From Campylobacterales bacterium (GTDB lineage Bacteria > Campylobacterota > Campylobacteria > Campylobacterales > Sulfurospirillaceae), in NCBI GenBank assembly GCA_016930915.1, contig JAFGFU010000035.1, forward strand, positions 1 through 64,000: a DNA stretch of 64,000 nt, read 5' to 3'. Shown here piece by piece: positions 20,819-32,667 of this stretch; within the stretch, counting starts at the first letter, position 1, and the number at the start of each line of letters is the position of its first letter. A program made the translations under genes and the position numbers. The notes below the pieces were generated by a model. That model searched no databases and was not told the DNA's origin. It saw only the letters and a program-made list of their open reading frames with translations.

Positions 20819-21869
20819 GTTCAATACCTGCACTAAAAAGATAAGGGCGTATTTTGTTTGGAATCCCCTCTTTTCTACACGCTTCTTTAAAAAATTTTTC
20901 CATGGGTATGCTAATATAAGGTGCAATAAAAATCTGTTTTTTAGTAAAACAAACTGCAATTTTCCCTCCCACTACGCATGATTTGGTACGTAAAATTTCT
21001 TGACGCTGAGACGCTGAGAGTAATAGTCCTAAGCATTTAACATTTTTATCAATATGGCGAATATTAATTAAATCATCGCGGTCATTAGGAAGTATAAAGA
21101 GCTTTTGAATCTTTTTTTGCGTGTGAGGCAGAAGACGTTTTGCATCAGCACTTAAATACTCAAAACTTTTGGAAATACCCTTTTCATAGTTCTCTAAAAG
21201 AGGTGTTGCAAAGGTATGCCTAAAATGGTTACGTAAATGCTCCAAAGAAGCATTGCTTTCATCTTCAAAATAGCGAATATGGTGTGTTTGAAGATATTTT
21301 TGCAAGACTTCTTTTCTTACATGTAAAAGGGGGCGCACAATGCTATACGTATCTTTTTCATCCCACTCTTGCATTCCCAACAGTTCTACAACGCCAGCAC
21401 CTTTACAAAGTTGCATCAAAAACCATTCCAGTTTGTCACCCAAATGGTGTGCCATGATAAGTGTTTCATAGCCATGTTCGTTGATGAGTGATTCAAAAAA
21501 AGTATAACGAACATGACGTGCGTGATGTTCAAAATTAGAGTTTTCAAGTTTACATGTAAAGGTAAAAAGATGCTTATTAAAGTCTAAAGAGAGCTCTTTG
21601 GCGTACGCTTCTTCTTCATAGCTTTGAGAGCGTGTTTGATAATTGACATGAGCAATATCAAAAGGAATGTGATGTTCGTGAAGTAAAAAGAAGAGGGCGG
21701 TAGAATCTCCACCGCCTGAAAAGGCTAAAATATTCTTAGATTGCCTAAGTCTATTAAGGGTTGCTTCATGCAAGAGCGGTGATGGTTGCAACGAGTTTGT
21801 CTCCCACAAGTTCTGTGATTTTAGCCTTATAACATGCCCCAATAGAGACATTGTCCACCTCTGAGTCAT
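20787..21869 (-). CDS. tilS: tRNA(Ile)-lysidine synthase
   Basis: [20 protein letters not shown]-loop (SGGxDS); overlaps rimO 3' end. Confidence 0.93.
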   Translation of the reverse strand: MTQRWTMSLLGHVIRLKSQNLWETNSLQPSPLLHEATLNRLRQSKNILAFSGGGDSTALFFLLHEHHIPFDIAHVNYQTRSQSYEEEAYAKELSLDFNKHLFTFTCKLENSNFEHHARHVRYTFFESLINEHGYETLIMAHHLGDKLEWFLMQLCKGAGVVELLGMQEWDEKDTYSIVRPLLHVRKEVLQKYLQTHHIRYFEDESNASLEHLRNHFRHTFATPLLENYEKGISKSFEYLSADAKRLLPHTQKKIQKLFILPNDRDDLINIRHIDKNVKCLGLLLSASQRQEILRTKSCVVGGKIAVCFTKKQIFIAPYISIPMEKFFKEACRKEGIPNKIRPYLFSAGIEPSALRSYHTL

Positions 21870-23076
21870 TCACCAAAATCTCTCCATCAATCTGAGGCGC
21901 CCATAAAAGCTCTCGTGCTCCCATAAAGAGTTCATGTTCACTGCTTTCACCCTCAATCAAGATAAGAACTTCTTTTCCAACTTCTTTTTCAAAACTTTGT
22001 TTGGTTTTGGCTTGAACGATTTTATCGAGTTGTTTAATGCGTTTATTGATGGTTTTAGTGTCAATTTTTTCTTCCATCTCGTACGCACTTGTATCTTCTT
22101 CATCGGAGTAAGCAAAAATATTGACACGGTCAAAATCAAAATGTTTTGCAAAGCTCAAAAGCTCTTCAAACTCAGCATCACTCTCTTCTGGATGTCCCAC
22201 AATAAAGCTGGTGCGAATAAAACTATTGGGTGCTTGACGCATAAGCTCTAACTGTTCAATGATACGCTCTCTTCCTGCTCCTCTTTTCATACGTTTGAGC
22301 ATGGCGTCGCTGATGTGTTGGATAGGCATATCAAAATAGTTATGAAAAAGGGAAGATGCAATAATACGCTCAATCAAAGCGTTTGAAGTGGTGGTTGGAT
22401 AGAGATATAAGATACGTGCACTCTTGATTCCCTCAATTTTTTCAACCGCATCAATGAGCGCAATGAGCCCCTCTTTTTCGCCCATGTCTCTTAGGTATGA
22501 GCTACTATCTTGCGAGATAAAGCTAAAGTCATAAAAACCTTTAGACACTAACGCTTTAACCTCTTTTATCAGAGATTCAAGGGTGCGTGAGTGCAGTTTG
22601 CCCTTAAACCCTGGGATAGCACAAAAACTACACGCTTGATTGCACCCCTCAGAGAGTTTGACATAAGCATGGGCATTGGAGCCTGTAATGACACGCTCTT
22701 CTTCGTTCATCAAGTACGTTGTTGGGGTGAAACGGTTTTGACGCAGGGCAATAATTTCATCAATTTTGTCATAATCGCCCACACCCGTAAACAAATCGAC
22801 TTCTTTGAGTTCTTTGGTTAAATCTTCTTTGTAGCGCTCACTTAAACAGCCCGCCATAACCAACAAGGAGCCTTTTTTACGTGCTTCATGCAGTGAAAAA
22901 ATGGTGTTGAGACTCTCCTCTTTCGCAGGTCCTATGAATCCACAGGTGTTGACAATGAGAACATCGGCTTGTGAGGGGTCATCACACATCTCATACGTCC
23001 GTAATTTTCCTAACATCACTTCACTGTCAACGAGATTTTTATTACAGCCCAGTGAGACTAAATGTAGTTTTTTCAA
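21766..23076 (-). CDS. rimO: Ribosomal protein S12 methylthiotransferase
   Basis: [40 protein letters not shown]. Confidence 0.96.
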   Translation of the reverse strand: MKKLHLVSLGCNKNLVDSEVMLGKLRTYEMCDDPSQADVLIVNTCGFIGPAKEESLNTIFSLHEARKKGSLLVMAGCLSERYKEDLTKELKEVDLFTGVGDYDKIDEIIALRQNRFTPTTYLMNEEERVITGSNAHAYVKLSEGCNQACSFCAIPGFKGKLHSRTLESLIKEVKALVSKGFYDFSFISQDSSSYLRDMGEKEGLIALIDAVEKIEGIKSARILYLYPTTTSNALIERIIASSLFHNYFDMPIQHISDAMLKRMKRGAGRERIIEQLELMRQAPNSFIRTSFIVGHPEESDAEFEELLSFAKHFDFDRVNIFAYSDEEDTSAYEMEEKIDTKTINKRIKQLDKIVQAKTKQSFEKEVGKEVLILIEGESSEHELFMGARELLWAPQIDGEILVNDSEVDNVSIGACYKAKITELVGDKLVATITALA

Positions 23077-23088
23077 GGTTTTCCTTTG

Positions 23089-23910
23089 TTATATCCATAA
23101 ATTATCAATGAGGCGAGTAGTACCCACTTTGGCGCAGACTAAAATAATGCAGTTGCCTAACTCGATGGTAGGTATTGTATCAAAATCACGATTTAAGATT
23201 TCCACGTATTCTACATGTAAAGGTGCAAGTGCCATTCTCATTTCAGCTTTAATTGTCTCACAATCTCTCTCTTTTCCCATGATAGCACGGGAGGCAACTT
23301 TAAGCGATTTAGAGAGCAAAAGAGCTTCGTGGCGCTCTTGCGCATTCAAATAGACATTGCGGCTTGAAAGTGCTAAACCATCATCCTCTCGCACAATTTC
23401 ACACGGAACAATTTCAAGGTCTAAAAAGAGGCTTTTAACCATATTTTGGATGAGATAAAGTTGCTGGGCATCTTTTTTCCCAAAGTAGGCACGATGTGGC
23501 TTGGTGAGATGAAAGAGTTTTAAAACAACCCGTAAAACACCATCAAAATGTCCTGGACGTGCAAGTCCTTCTAGGATGTACGCTTTGGTGTTGGGGGCTA
23601 TAATGCTTGGCTCACATGCACTGTACATCGCCTCTGCGTTAGGCATAAATAAGATATCAACCCCTGCAAGTTCGCAGATTTTGATATCCGCTTGGGTGCG
23701 TTTAGGGTATGTCGCAAAATCTTCCCCTGCTAAAAATTGTGTAGGGTTTACAAATACAGAGACGATGGTATGTTCATTTTGGGCAAGCGATTTTTGAATC
23801 AAGGAGAGATGACCATTATGCAATGCTCCCATGGTAGGAACAAAACCAACACGACCGTTTAAGGCGTATCGTGCTTCTCTAAGCTCTTCTGGGGTATGTA
23901 CTATTTTCAT
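23089..23910 (-). CDS. panC: Pantothenate synthetase
   Basis: VGFVPTMGALHNGHLSLI; VSVFVNPTQF; YFGKKDAQQL. Confidence 0.97.
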   Translation of the reverse strand: MKIVHTPEELREARYALNGRVGFVPTMGALHNGHLSLIQKSLAQNEHTIVSVFVNPTQFLAGEDFATYPKRTQADIKICELAGVDILFMPNAEAMYSACEPSIIAPNTKAYILEGLARPGHFDGVLRVVLKLFHLTKPHRAYFGKKDAQQLYLIQNMVKSLFLDLEIVPCEIVREDDGLALSSRNVYLNAQERHEALLLSKSLKVASRAIMGKERDCETIKAEMRMALAPLHVEYVEILNRDFDTIPTIELGNCIILVCAKVGTTRLIDNLWI

Positions 23911-23971
23911 TTTAGGCACTTTTGAGTAGAATAATAACTTTAAAGAGCGCATTATAGCAAAAGGAACATAT

Positions 23972-25066
23972 TTGGATAGTTATGAATACACTGAACTTCT
24001 TAAAAAATTAACCACAAAAGTTGATAATATCGCTCAGATTATTAAACCTGAGGATATCACGCAAAGGCTTAAAGAAATTGAAGCAATAGAGCAAGACCCT
24101 GAGTTTTGGAATGATGCCAAAAGGGCGGCTGAAATGCAAAAGGAAAAAACCACGCTTAATTCTCTTTTGAATCGTTATACTAAAGCTAAAAATGTTGTTG
24201 TGGATGCTGTGGATTTGTATGAAATGGCAAATGCTGAAAATGATGAAGCCACAATCGAAGAGCTTTTTAGAGATTCTGAGCGGCTAGAAGAGCATATTAC
24301 TAATTTAGAAATAGCCATGATGCTTAGTGGGGAAAATGACAATAAAAATGCCATTATTTCGATTCATCCAGGCGCAGGTGGGACGGAGAGTCAAGATTGG
24401 GCGAGTATTTTGTATCGTATGTATTTACGTTGGGCGGAGCGCTCAGGGTTTAAAATAGAAGTGCTTGATTATCAAGAGGGTGAAGAGGCAGGACTTAAGG
24501 ATGTCAGTTTCATCATTAGCGGTGAAAATGCATATGGGTATCTTAAAGTAGAAAATGGCATTCACCGATTAGTTCGCATTAGCCCTTTTGATGCCAATGC
24601 AAAGCGCCATACGTCGTTTAGTTCTGTGATGGTTTCACCTGAGGTAGATGATGATATTGACATTGTGCTTGAAGATCGAGATTTGAAAGTCGATACGTAT
24701 CGAGCCAGTGGTGCAGGTGGACAACATGTCAATAAAACAGACAGTGCCATTCGTATTACCCATATGCCAACAGGTATTGTGGTACAGTGTCAAAATGATA
24801 GGTCTCAGCATAAAAACAGAGCTTCAGCAATGAAGATGTTGAAATCTCGTTTGTATGAACTCGAACTTGAAAAACAACAAGCGGAAAAAGATGGGATTGA
24901 AAAGAGTGAGATTGGGTGGGGACATCAAATACGCTCTTATGTTCTAGCCCCCTATCAACAAGTCAAAGACAATCGAAGTAATGTGGCGTATTCGCAAGTC
25001 AATACGATTTTAGATGGCGATATTTCTAAAATGATTGAAGATGTGCTGATTGCACAAAAGCGTTAA
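23972..25066 (+). CDS. prfB: Peptide chain release factor 2 (continuous frame, no +1 frameshift)
   Basis: [43 protein letters not shown] start. Confidence 0.96.
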   Translation: MDSYEYTELLKKLTTKVDNIAQIIKPEDITQRLKEIEAIEQDPEFWNDAKRAAEMQKEKTTLNSLLNRYTKAKNVVVDAVDLYEMANAENDEATIEELFRDSERLEEHITNLEIAMMLSGENDNKNAIISIHPGAGGTESQDWASILYRMYLRWAERSGFKIEVLDYQEGEEAGLKDVSFIISGENAYGYLKVENGIHRLVRISPFDANAKRHTSFSSVMVSPEVDDDIDIVLEDRDLKVDTYRASGAGGQHVNKTDSAIRITHMPTGIVVQCQNDRSQHKNRASAMKMLKSRLYELELEKQQAEKDGIEKSEIGWGHQIRSYVLAPYQQVKDNRSNVAYSQVNTILDGDISKMIEDVLIAQKR

Positions 25067-25095
25067 ATTTTATTTTTACATGTAAAGGAGAAACC

Positions 25096-25419
25096 ATGCA
25101 TAGACAAGCCATTTTAACACAGTTAGGGTATAGCGTCAGTGAAAATACATTAGCACAACTGGAGTGCGTTATTGCCAATACTATAGGATTTGAGCATGTT
25201 GAAAAACATCTCATTACGCTACACGATGCTCTAAAACCCTACTACTCTTTTGTAGCGCTTTCAAGCACGAAAGACTATTTTAAAATCAAAAATGAGGCGC
25301 ACGATACTGAAATGGTTGATGAAGTCAATGAAATGATTACAAAATGGGCTACAAAATATAAAATCACATTGGAAAAAGTTCCTAACAAAAATACGTATTA
25401 CGTTATAGGTTACAAATAA
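25096..25419 (+). CDS. Conserved hypothetical protein
   Basis: Intact 107-aa ORF with AAAGGAG upstream of ATG. Confidence 0.75.
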   Translation: MHRQAILTQLGYSVSENTLAQLECVIANTIGFEHVEKHLITLHDALKPYYSFVALSSTKDYFKIKNEAHDTEMVDEVNEMITKWATKYKITLEKVPNKNTYYVIGYK

Positions 25420-25432
25420 TTAAAGGCAAAAA

Positions 25433-26827
25433 ATGGCAAAACTAAAATATGGAATAATAGCATCGGTTGTGGTAGCGGCTTTAGCGGCAACCCCTTTTGT
25501 TGTTTCACAAAAAATTGATGCATCACTCAAAGAAAAAGCAACGCTTTTAGAGCAAAACGGTTTAAAATCAGAAACGTTAAGCAAAAGTGGTTATTTAACA
25601 ACACAAAGAACTTTTAGCCTTGAAGTGACAGATGGAAAAAAGGCACGTGATTTTTTACTTGCACAATTGGTTGATAAAAATGCACAGTATAAACTTTTTG
25701 CACAAGCGCTTAAAGAAGAGACAGAAGCTGGTATTAATGAGGCATTAAATGGCTTAAAATTTAAAGGTGAGATGGTTCATAGCAATTTGTTGCTAAGCGA
25801 TGTTAAAGTTACACTGACGCTTAATGAACTACCAACGGCTGTTCAAGAAAATCTTCTTCAGGATAAAGAGGCTAGTGCCTTGATTTTACCTCTTTTAACA
25901 CGGGGTGTTTTAGGGATTGATATGCTTTTTGGCAATGATGAAGCGCTTAAAGAGCTTAAACTTAAAGATATTCAAGAAGAGCTTAAAGTTGAGGGTGGAA
26001 CAGTGAATGTGAATACCAAAGACCATACCTTAAAGCTCAATCATCGTGGAGAGAGTGTCTATGGAAGTTTTGGAGTGGGCCATCAGCTTATTTTAACAGA
26101 TATGGAAATGATGAAATCTAAAAGTGAACTCAAAAATTTTATCTATAACTTTACCTACAATAATGAATTTAATAACAAAGCAGATTTGAGTATTGGAAAT
26201 TATGCGCTTGAAATTAAAGATGAATATACCAATCTTAATGCAGGGCTTGGAAGCCTTAAAGCAAACAGTAGTATTGAAGAGCAACAAAAAGAGTTGCAGA
26301 TGAAAGCAGATTATACGTTTGATAAGATTTTTATAGGCGATAATGGTGATGACATTAAACTTGAAAAATTGTTGAGCACTTTCTTTTTAAGAGGGTTAGA
26401 TACTGACGTTGTGAGAAAATTACAAGCCGATTATAATACCTTGATTTTAAATGAAACAGCTCCTTCGGAAGAAGTGTTGCTTAATGACTTGATTGCCTTG
26501 GTTAATCATGGGTTTAAATTTGATGTGGATGTCATGTTGCAAGGCTTAACATATGATGAGGTAAGCTTAAAAGATATCCGTGTTGATACCAAAATAGAGA
26601 TTGCAAAAAACAGTTATACCAATAAACAAAGCCCTTTAGCTCTTTTAGGACTTTTAGAAATTAACTCCAAAGTGAAAGTACACAAAGATGACCGTGCAAC
26701 GCTTGAAAGTCTTCAACTGACCTCAGAAGAAGATTTTGCTCTTGGCAAAGCGGATGGGGATTATTTTGTGTATGAAATTGCTATGAAAAAGGGTGCTATT
26801 AGCGTGAATGGTCAGGTTATTCAGTAG
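25433..26827 (+). CDS. DUF945/YdgA-like exported protein
   Basis: N-terminal TM, TPFVVSQKIDASLKEKATLLEQNGLKSETLSKSGYLTTQRTFSLEV. Confidence 0.7.
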   Translation: MAKLKYGIIASVVVAALAATPFVVSQKIDASLKEKATLLEQNGLKSETLSKSGYLTTQRTFSLEVTDGKKARDFLLAQLVDKNAQYKLFAQALKEETEAGINEALNGLKFKGEMVHSNLLLSDVKVTLTLNELPTAVQENLLQDKEASALILPLLTRGVLGIDMLFGNDEALKELKLKDIQEELKVEGGTVNVNTKDHTLKLNHRGESVYGSFGVGHQLILTDMEMMKSKSELKNFIYNFTYNNEFNNKADLSIGNYALEIKDEYTNLNAGLGSLKANSSIEEQQKELQMKADYTFDKIFIGDNGDDIKLEKLLSTFFLRGLDTDVVRKLQADYNTLILNETAPSEEVLLNDLIALVNHGFKFDVDVMLQGLTYDEVSLKDIRVDTKIEIAKNSYTNKQSPLALLGLLEINSKVKVHKDDRATLESLQLTSEEDFALGKADGDYFVYEIAMKKGAISVNGQVIQ

Positions 26828-26830
26828 GGT

Positions 26831-27577
26831 ATGATGCAAACTAAACCACAAACGAATATATTTATTTTAGCTCTAGGTGATAGTTTATCTCCTAGGGTTT
26901 TACTCATCTCTTTGGTCTCTTTTTTATTAACTCTTTTGGTTTTTGTAGGGGCTATTTGGCTTTTATTTGGCGGAATGGGTGCTCTTTCTTTGTGGCTTAG
27001 TGAGAGTTTGCAGAGTTTTGAGGGGAGTTTAGAGCAGAGTTGGCTTTTTGGATTTATCTCTTTAATTTTTATTACCAAAACCTTAGTTTCTGTTCTTTTT
27101 TTCTTTACCTCTGCGATGGTGGTTTATTATCTCTTTTTAATGGTTTATTCTGTTATTGTGGGATTTTTTGCAGGTTATTTTATTGGGGAAATTGCAAAAA
27201 ATTATTATCCTCATGTAGCATTTAAAGGTATTGGTCTTTTAGGATATGTAGGTGTGATGTTAAAGAGTATTCTTGTCACAACGGTGTTATTTATTCTTCT
27301 CTCGCCTTTAGTGTTTATTCCTGTGTTTAATTTTGTATTATTGTTCCCCGTGTTTTATCTTTTTCATAAACTTTTGGTTTTGGATATTTCTTCGATGCTC
27401 AATACAAAAGAGGAGTATAAAGAGTTAAAACGCTTATATGCTAGTCAAATGCGAGGGATTTCATTGCTCTGTTTTGCTATGACGTTTATTCCCTTTGTTG
27501 GTGTGGTGATGTATCCTTATTATGTGATTGTGATGGGTCACTTTATCTTTCGTAAAACGGAGGCATTACGAGCTTAA
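26831..27577 (+). CDS. EI24/CysZ-like membrane protein
   Basis: Multi-TM; FNFVLLFPVFYLFHKLLVLDISSMLNTKEEYKEL. Confidence 0.65.
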   Translation: MMQTKPQTNIFILALGDSLSPRVLLISLVSFLLTLLVFVGAIWLLFGGMGALSLWLSESLQSFEGSLEQSWLFGFISLIFITKTLVSVLFFFTSAMVVYYLFLMVYSVIVGFFAGYFIGEIAKNYYPHVAFKGIGLLGYVGVMLKSILVTTVLFILLSPLVFIPVFNFVLLFPVFYLFHKLLVLDISSMLNTKEEYKELKRLYASQMRGISLLCFAMTFIPFVGVVMYPYYVIVMGHFIFRKTEALRA

Positions 27578-28068
27578 CAAGGCTCAAAAATGCCCTTAAT
27601 TCTATTTTTATAAAGCTGTGTGTGTGGTGCAACTTTGCCATGCATAGCAATGTATACGCCTACTTCATTTCTTACATGTAAATCTCCAAGTGCTAACATC
27701 ATATTGGCTGTTGCCTCAATGGGGTCAATACTAAATGGAACCATTGCACCTGTGAGTGTCATAATTTTATTCTTTACATGTAAAGATAAAAATGTGGCTG
27801 TTTTATCCATCGTATCGGTGCCATGAATGATTAAGACTTTTTGAGAAGAAGAGGTTTTAATAGTTTGAGCAAGGTACTCTCTATCGTCATCATTCATCTC
27901 TAAGCTGTCTTTATGAATAAGATTTAAAAGGATGTAAACGGTGTTGGGGCAGTACTGTAAAATTGACTCAATTGCTAGAGCATCTTTGGGAACTTCAAGT
28001 TCACCTTTTAAGGGATTGTATCGTTTGTTAAACGTACCACCAGTGTTTAAGATAAGAATCGTTTCCAT
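27574..28068 (-). CDS. Single-domain asparaginase-like protein
   Basis: METILILNTGGTFNKRYNPLKGELEV; VLIIHGTDTMDKTATFL; ends after the N-terminal domain. Confidence 0.8.
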   Translation of the reverse strand: METILILNTGGTFNKRYNPLKGELEVPKDALAIESILQYCPNTVYILLNLIHKDSLEMNDDDREYLAQTIKTSSSQKVLIIHGTDTMDKTATFLSLHVKNKIMTLTGAMVPFSIDPIEATANMMLALGDLHVRNEVGVYIAMHGKVAPHTQLYKNRIKGIFEPC

Positions 28069-28069
28069 A

Positions 28070-29710
28070 CTAAACTTTTTGTTGAATTTGAATTTTCTTA
28101 GGTTCAAAAAGCTCTGTGGCACGTTGAATAAAAGGTGTTTTGAGTATATCTGTGGCATCATACTCTTTTTGACCTGCTAATAAATTGCCCGTGGCGCAAC
28201 TTTCACTTTGTGGATTCTGTTCAAACTCTATATTTTCAATCATAGAAGCACTTTGAGGCTCTTCTAGCAAGACTTCATCTTGAATCGGTAGAGAAAGCTC
28301 TGGCTCTACTTTTGTGATGTGAATAGTGGTTTCAAAACCAAACGTATCTTGCACAAAATGGCGAATAATGGCTGAGTTATTTTTGAGAATTTTTCCACTC
28401 TCATCTTTTGCCGTTGAATTTAATGTGAGCGTATGGTCGCTGAAATTTTCAAAACGAATATGATTTGTAAAACATTCTCCTAACTCCACATTACGATCCA
28501 TGAGTTTTTCACACAGACGTGAGAAAAGTATTTCTGGCGTAAGCCCATGGTCGTTTGCATGTAAAGATGTATCGCTTAATGACTCTTCTACTATTTCATT
28601 AGGGGCTGTCTCTTCTTCTGTGTGTAGAGGTTTGCTAGGAAGTCTGAACTTTTCATTTTCCAGTGAATCTATCATCTCTTCAATGGTTTTAATATTGGTG
28701 GCTTCAATCATCTTGAAGAGAACCAATGAAAGCACAAAACCGTTGTTCGCATTAATGTAAAGTAAGCTTTTTGCTTCGCTTAAAATTTTGAAAAAGCGTT
28801 CATATAAAAGGGTAGAAAAGCGTTTGTCTTGTTCAAAAAAGGCATTTTTCAAGTAGGCAATCAACTCATCAAGAACCACTTCGCACTCATAGCTCTCAAG
28901 TTCTTTAATAAGGGCTAAGAGTTCGTTTTTATGACCATTTAAAATAGCACTAAAAATCGTTTCAAGTTGTTTAGGATCTAAAAGTCCCAACATGGTTGCA
29001 ACGTGTTCAGGTGCGATGTAACCTTTGGAGTAAATAATGGCTTGATCCAAAAGCGTTAAGGTGTCACGCAGTGAACCATTTCCTGCGCGCGCAAGCATTT
29101 CCAGTGCCTCTTTTTCGTATTCAATTTTTTCCAAATTTAAGATGTGGCAGAGGTGATTAATGACGTCATTTTGTTTAATTTGTTTAAAGCGAAAGTGTTG
29201 CGCACGGGATAAAATCGTAGCAGGCAATTTTAAAGGGTCTGTCGTTGCTAAAATAAATTTTACATAACTAGGTGGTTCTTCAAGGGTTTTTAAAAGGGCA
29301 TTAAACGCTTGTGTGGTGAGCATATGCACTTCATCTATAATAAAAATTTTAAAGCGAGCAGAGGAGGGTTTGTATTTGGTGCTTTCAATGAGTTCACGAA
29401 TATCATCAATACCTCGATTAGACGCTGCGTCCATCTCAATAATATCTATATGACGGTTTTCATTCGCACTCAAACAATGCTCACACACATCACACGGTGT
29501 GGCATTGGGCCCTTGTTCGCACACCAAAGCTTTGGCAAAAATACGTGCGGTAGAAGTCTTACCACTTCCTCTAAGCCCTGAAAAGAGGTAAGCATGAGAA
29601 AGCCTGTTTTGGTTAAGGGCGGAGGAGAGTGTTTGGGTAATAGCTTCTTGACCAATGAGTGTATCAAAGGAAGAGGGACGGTATTTGAGGGCAAGAACTT
29701 GATGTGGCAC
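28070..29710 (-). CDS. dnaX: DNA polymerase III subunit gamma/tau
   Basis: ALKYRPSSFDTLIGQEAITQTL; GLRGSGKTSTARIFAKAL; FIIDEVHMLT. Confidence 0.96.
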   Translation of the reverse strand: MPHQVLALKYRPSSFDTLIGQEAITQTLSSALNQNRLSHAYLFSGLRGSGKTSTARIFAKALVCEQGPNATPCDVCEHCLSANENRHIDIIEMDAASNRGIDDIRELIESTKYKPSSARFKIFIIDEVHMLTTQAFNALLKTLEEPPSYVKFILATTDPLKLPATILSRAQHFRFKQIKQNDVINHLCHILNLEKIEYEKEALEMLARAGNGSLRDTLTLLDQAIIYSKGYIAPEHVATMLGLLDPKQLETIFSAILNGHKNELLALIKELESYECEVVLDELIAYLKNAFFEQDKRFSTLLYERFFKILSEAKSLLYINANNGFVLSLVLFKMIEATNIKTIEEMIDSLENEKFRLPSKPLHTEEETAPNEIVEESLSDTSLHANDHGLTPEILFSRLCEKLMDRNVELGECFTNHIRFENFSDHTLTLNSTAKDESGKILKNNSAIIRHFVQDTFGFETTIHITKVEPELSLPIQDEVLLEEPQSASMIENIEFEQNPQSESCATGNLLAGQKEYDATDILKTPFIQRATELFEPKKIQIQQKV

Positions 29711-29767
29711 AGTATAACCTTTTGGTGTTTTAGTCAGAGGGAGTGCAAAACAAAGTTTGCACCTCTC

Positions 29768-31144
29768 TTATTCGTTCATAATGGAGAGTAACTCTTCGTT
29801 ATCCTTCGTTTTGAGCATTTTTGCATACAGGAATTTTAAGGCTTCGATATCTTCCATTTGGTTAATAGCACTACGAAGTGCCCATACTTTTTGTAGGGTA
29901 TCGGGGCTTAGAAGAAGCTCTTCTTTTCTCGTTCCTGATTTCATAATATTGACCGCTGGGTAGATTCTACGGTCTGAAATGTTTCTATCTAAGACAATTT
30001 CGCTGTTACCCGTACCTTTAAACTCTTCAAAAATAACCTCATCCATTCGACTGCCTGTCTCAATCAGTGCGGTTGAAATAATGGTTAAACTTCCACCATT
30101 TTCAATATTTCGAGCGGCACCAAAAAAACGTTTTGGTTTGTGAAGAGCGTTGGCATCCACACCACCACTTAAGACTTTACCACTGGATGGGGTAACGGTA
30201 TTGTATGCACGTGCTAGACGGGTGATTGAATCTAAAAGAATAATCACATCTTTGCCCATTTCCACACGGCGTTTTGCTTTTTCAATGACAAGGTTTGCCA
30301 CACGGACATGGTTGGAAGCTGGCATATCAAAGGTGGAGCTATACACTTCGCCTTGAACACAGCGTTGCATATCGGTCACCTCTTCAGGTCTTTCATCAAC
30401 GAGTAAAACAATGAGTTCAGACTCAGGATGGTTACGTGCAATGCCGTGTGCCAACTCTTTCATGAGTTCTGTTTTACCGCTTCGTGGAGGTGCTACGATA
30501 AGTCCACGTTGACCTTTACCCAAAGGAGTAAAAAGGTCTAGCACACGTCCTGTAATTTTCATTGGGTCGTATTCAAGTTTAATTTTTTCAGTTGGATAAA
30601 GGGGTGTTAGGTTTTCAAAAAGAGGTCTTTTTTTACTTTCTGCAAGAGGCAGGTAATTAATCGCTTCAATTTTTAAAAGGGCGTAGTAACGCTCTTGATC
30701 TTTGGGTGGGCGCACTTGACCTGTGACAATATCTCCCGTTCGAAGGGCGAATTTTTTGACTTGAGTGCTGCTCACATACGCATCATTTGCGCTATCAGAA
30801 AAGTTGGCATCCGTGGCACGTAAAAAACCATAACCTTCACCTGCAATTTCTAAAATACCTGTAAAAAGAATGAATCCACCCTGATTGACTTGTGATTTTA
30901 AAATTTCAAACATTAAATCTTGACGTTTAAGTTCATTAGGATTTTCAATGCCAAGTTCTGTGGCGATCTCTAAAAGTTTTTCTAAAGGGATTGTTCTTAA
31001 GTTTTCTATTTTATAACCATCAACGGGGACATGTGTGCGTGATTTGTTATGATGGGCAGGTTTTGTTTGCGCAGAGGTTTGGTTGTTTGAGGTTGGAGTG
31101 TTTCCGCTCATTGTGCCTTCTTTGTATTTGGTTTGATCGTTCAT
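29768..31144 (-). CDS. rho: Transcription termination factor Rho
   Basis: [40 protein letters not shown]. Confidence 0.97.
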   Translation of the reverse strand: MNDQTKYKEGTMSGNTPTSNNQTSAQTKPAHHNKSRTHVPVDGYKIENLRTIPLEKLLEIATELGIENPNELKRQDLMFEILKSQVNQGGFILFTGILEIAGEGYGFLRATDANFSDSANDAYVSSTQVKKFALRTGDIVTGQVRPPKDQERYYALLKIEAINYLPLAESKKRPLFENLTPLYPTEKIKLEYDPMKITGRVLDLFTPLGKGQRGLIVAPPRSGKTELMKELAHGIARNHPESELIVLLVDERPEEVTDMQRCVQGEVYSSTFDMPASNHVRVANLVIEKAKRRVEMGKDVIILLDSITRLARAYNTVTPSSGKVLSGGVDANALHKPKRFFGAARNIENGGSLTIISTALIETGSRMDEVIFEEFKGTGNSEIVLDRNISDRRIYPAVNIMKSGTRKEELLLSPDTLQKVWALRSAINQMEDIEALKFLYAKMLKTKDNEELLSIMNE

Positions 31145-31343
31145 GAAGCTAGAGTCTCTGGTAGGGCAGAAATTCCCAAAGATAGAGTTGCTTGATTCGA
31201 TTTTTTATGAGACTACTTTGTGAGAATTCTAAAAAAGTAGTAATGGCGTAATTTTAGTCAAAGTGGGCGGATTTGTCAAGTAAAGCTAAAGTCAAAGTAG
31301 ATAAAATGGGCGCAGAAAAAATTGGATAAAAGAAGTGAAATAG

Positions 31344-32030
31344 ATGAATGATTTGGTGCATTTGGCAATCATAATGGATGGCAATGGTAGGTGGGCAAAA
31401 CGTCAAGGAAAAGAGCGCTCTTTTGGGCATAAAGAAGGGGCAAAAAAAGTCCGTGAAATTACAAAATATGTCTCTAAAATGGGCATAAATTATTTAACGC
31501 TTTACGCCTTTAGTACTGAAAATTGGAACCGTCCAAAAGCTGAAGTGAGTGTCTTAATGAAGCTGCTTTCCAAATACCTTCATAGCGAAATTCCAACGCT
31601 TTTAGAAAACAATATTCGTTTTGATGTCATTGGTGATATGAGTAAGTTTTCAAGCACCTTGCAACATGAAATTGCCTATGCCAAAGAGAGAACGGCGCAT
31701 TGTACAGGGCTTACACAGGTGTTGGCGATTAATTATGGTGCTCGTGATGAGATTGTGCGAGCGGTGAATAAATCTTTACATGTAAACGGAAATATCACGC
31801 AAGAAATACTCGAATCAAACTTAGATACCGCAGGTATGCCTCCTGTTGATTTGTTGATTCGAACAGGAGGCGATTGCAGGCTCTCTAACTTTTTACTTTG
31901 GCAGGCTGCGTATGCGGAGCTCTTTTTTAGTAAAACGCTTTGGCCAGACTTTTCTGTGGGAGAACTTGAGACGATTGTTTCAGAATATGCACAAGCTGAA
32001 CGTCGCTTTGGAAGTGTACTCGAAGCATAA
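31344..32030 (+). CDS. uppS: Isoprenyl (undecaprenyl) diphosphate synthase
   Basis: LAIIMDGNGRWAKRQGKERSFGHKEGA; LLIRTGGDCRLSNFLLWQAAYAELFF. Confidence 0.97.
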   Translation: MNDLVHLAIIMDGNGRWAKRQGKERSFGHKEGAKKVREITKYVSKMGINYLTLYAFSTENWNRPKAEVSVLMKLLSKYLHSEIPTLLENNIRFDVIGDMSKFSSTLQHEIAYAKERTAHCTGLTQVLAINYGARDEIVRAVNKSLHVNGNITQEILESNLDTAGMPPVDLLIRTGGDCRLSNFLLWQAAYAELFFSKTLWPDFSVGELETIVSEYAQAERRFGSVLEA

Positions 32031-32063
32031 GCGTCCTTGCCAAAGTGCAAGAACGCTCTGAAT

Positions 32064-32501
32064 TTAAAACGCCTCTTTAAACTCTATTTTAGTAACACTG
32101 AGATTATTTAGATGAATAATCGTTATAAACTCTTCTTTTTTAGGAAAATAAGCCACATCTTTTTCTGTCTCTAAAAGCCCTATAGCATAAGGGTATTTTT
32201 TAAATTTTGGCATCATAAAGAGGCTCATAACCATACTCGGAACAGCGGTTGCATCCATAATATAAAGGGCATTGTTTTCTGTTAAATAATGCGGATGGCT
32301 TTCTAAAAAAGTTTTAATGGAAGAGCCTTGCGCTTGGGTGTAGGCAACAATAATTTGTTGTGTTGCGGGTGTTAGCTTAACTGTTTTTTCAAATTGGTCT
32401 TTAATGATAGGAAATTGAACAGATTCGCCTTCTTTTAGCGTACTGGAAAATAATCCTAAGGGTAACAAGAGGAAGAGGCAGAGGGTATAGAGGTATTTCA
32501 T
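32064..32501 (-). CDS. Hypothetical exported protein
   Basis: MKYLYTLCLFLLLPLGLFSS signal peptide. Confidence 0.75.
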   Translation of the reverse strand: MKYLYTLCLFLLLPLGLFSSTLKEGESVQFPIIKDQFEKTVKLTPATQQIIVAYTQAQGSSIKTFLESHPHYLTENNALYIMDATAVPSMVMSLFMMPKFKKYPYAIGLLETEKDVAYFPKKEEFITIIHLNNLSVTKIEFKEAF

Positions 32502-32667
32502 GATTGATTCCTTAATAATAATTATTATTTTATTGTATCTTTTATAAGTAAATAATATTTTAACCAGCATCTTTACATGTAAAACATAAAAGTCTTGATT
32601 GAGATCAATCAATGACGAAAGGATCTCCTCTTGCTAAGATGTCGAAAATTTTGAAAGAGGATAAAAA

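Noticed and set aside
23972-25066. Programmed +1 frameshift in prfB
   Set aside because: The frame is continuous from the TTG start through the GGQ motif; no in-frame TGA is present.
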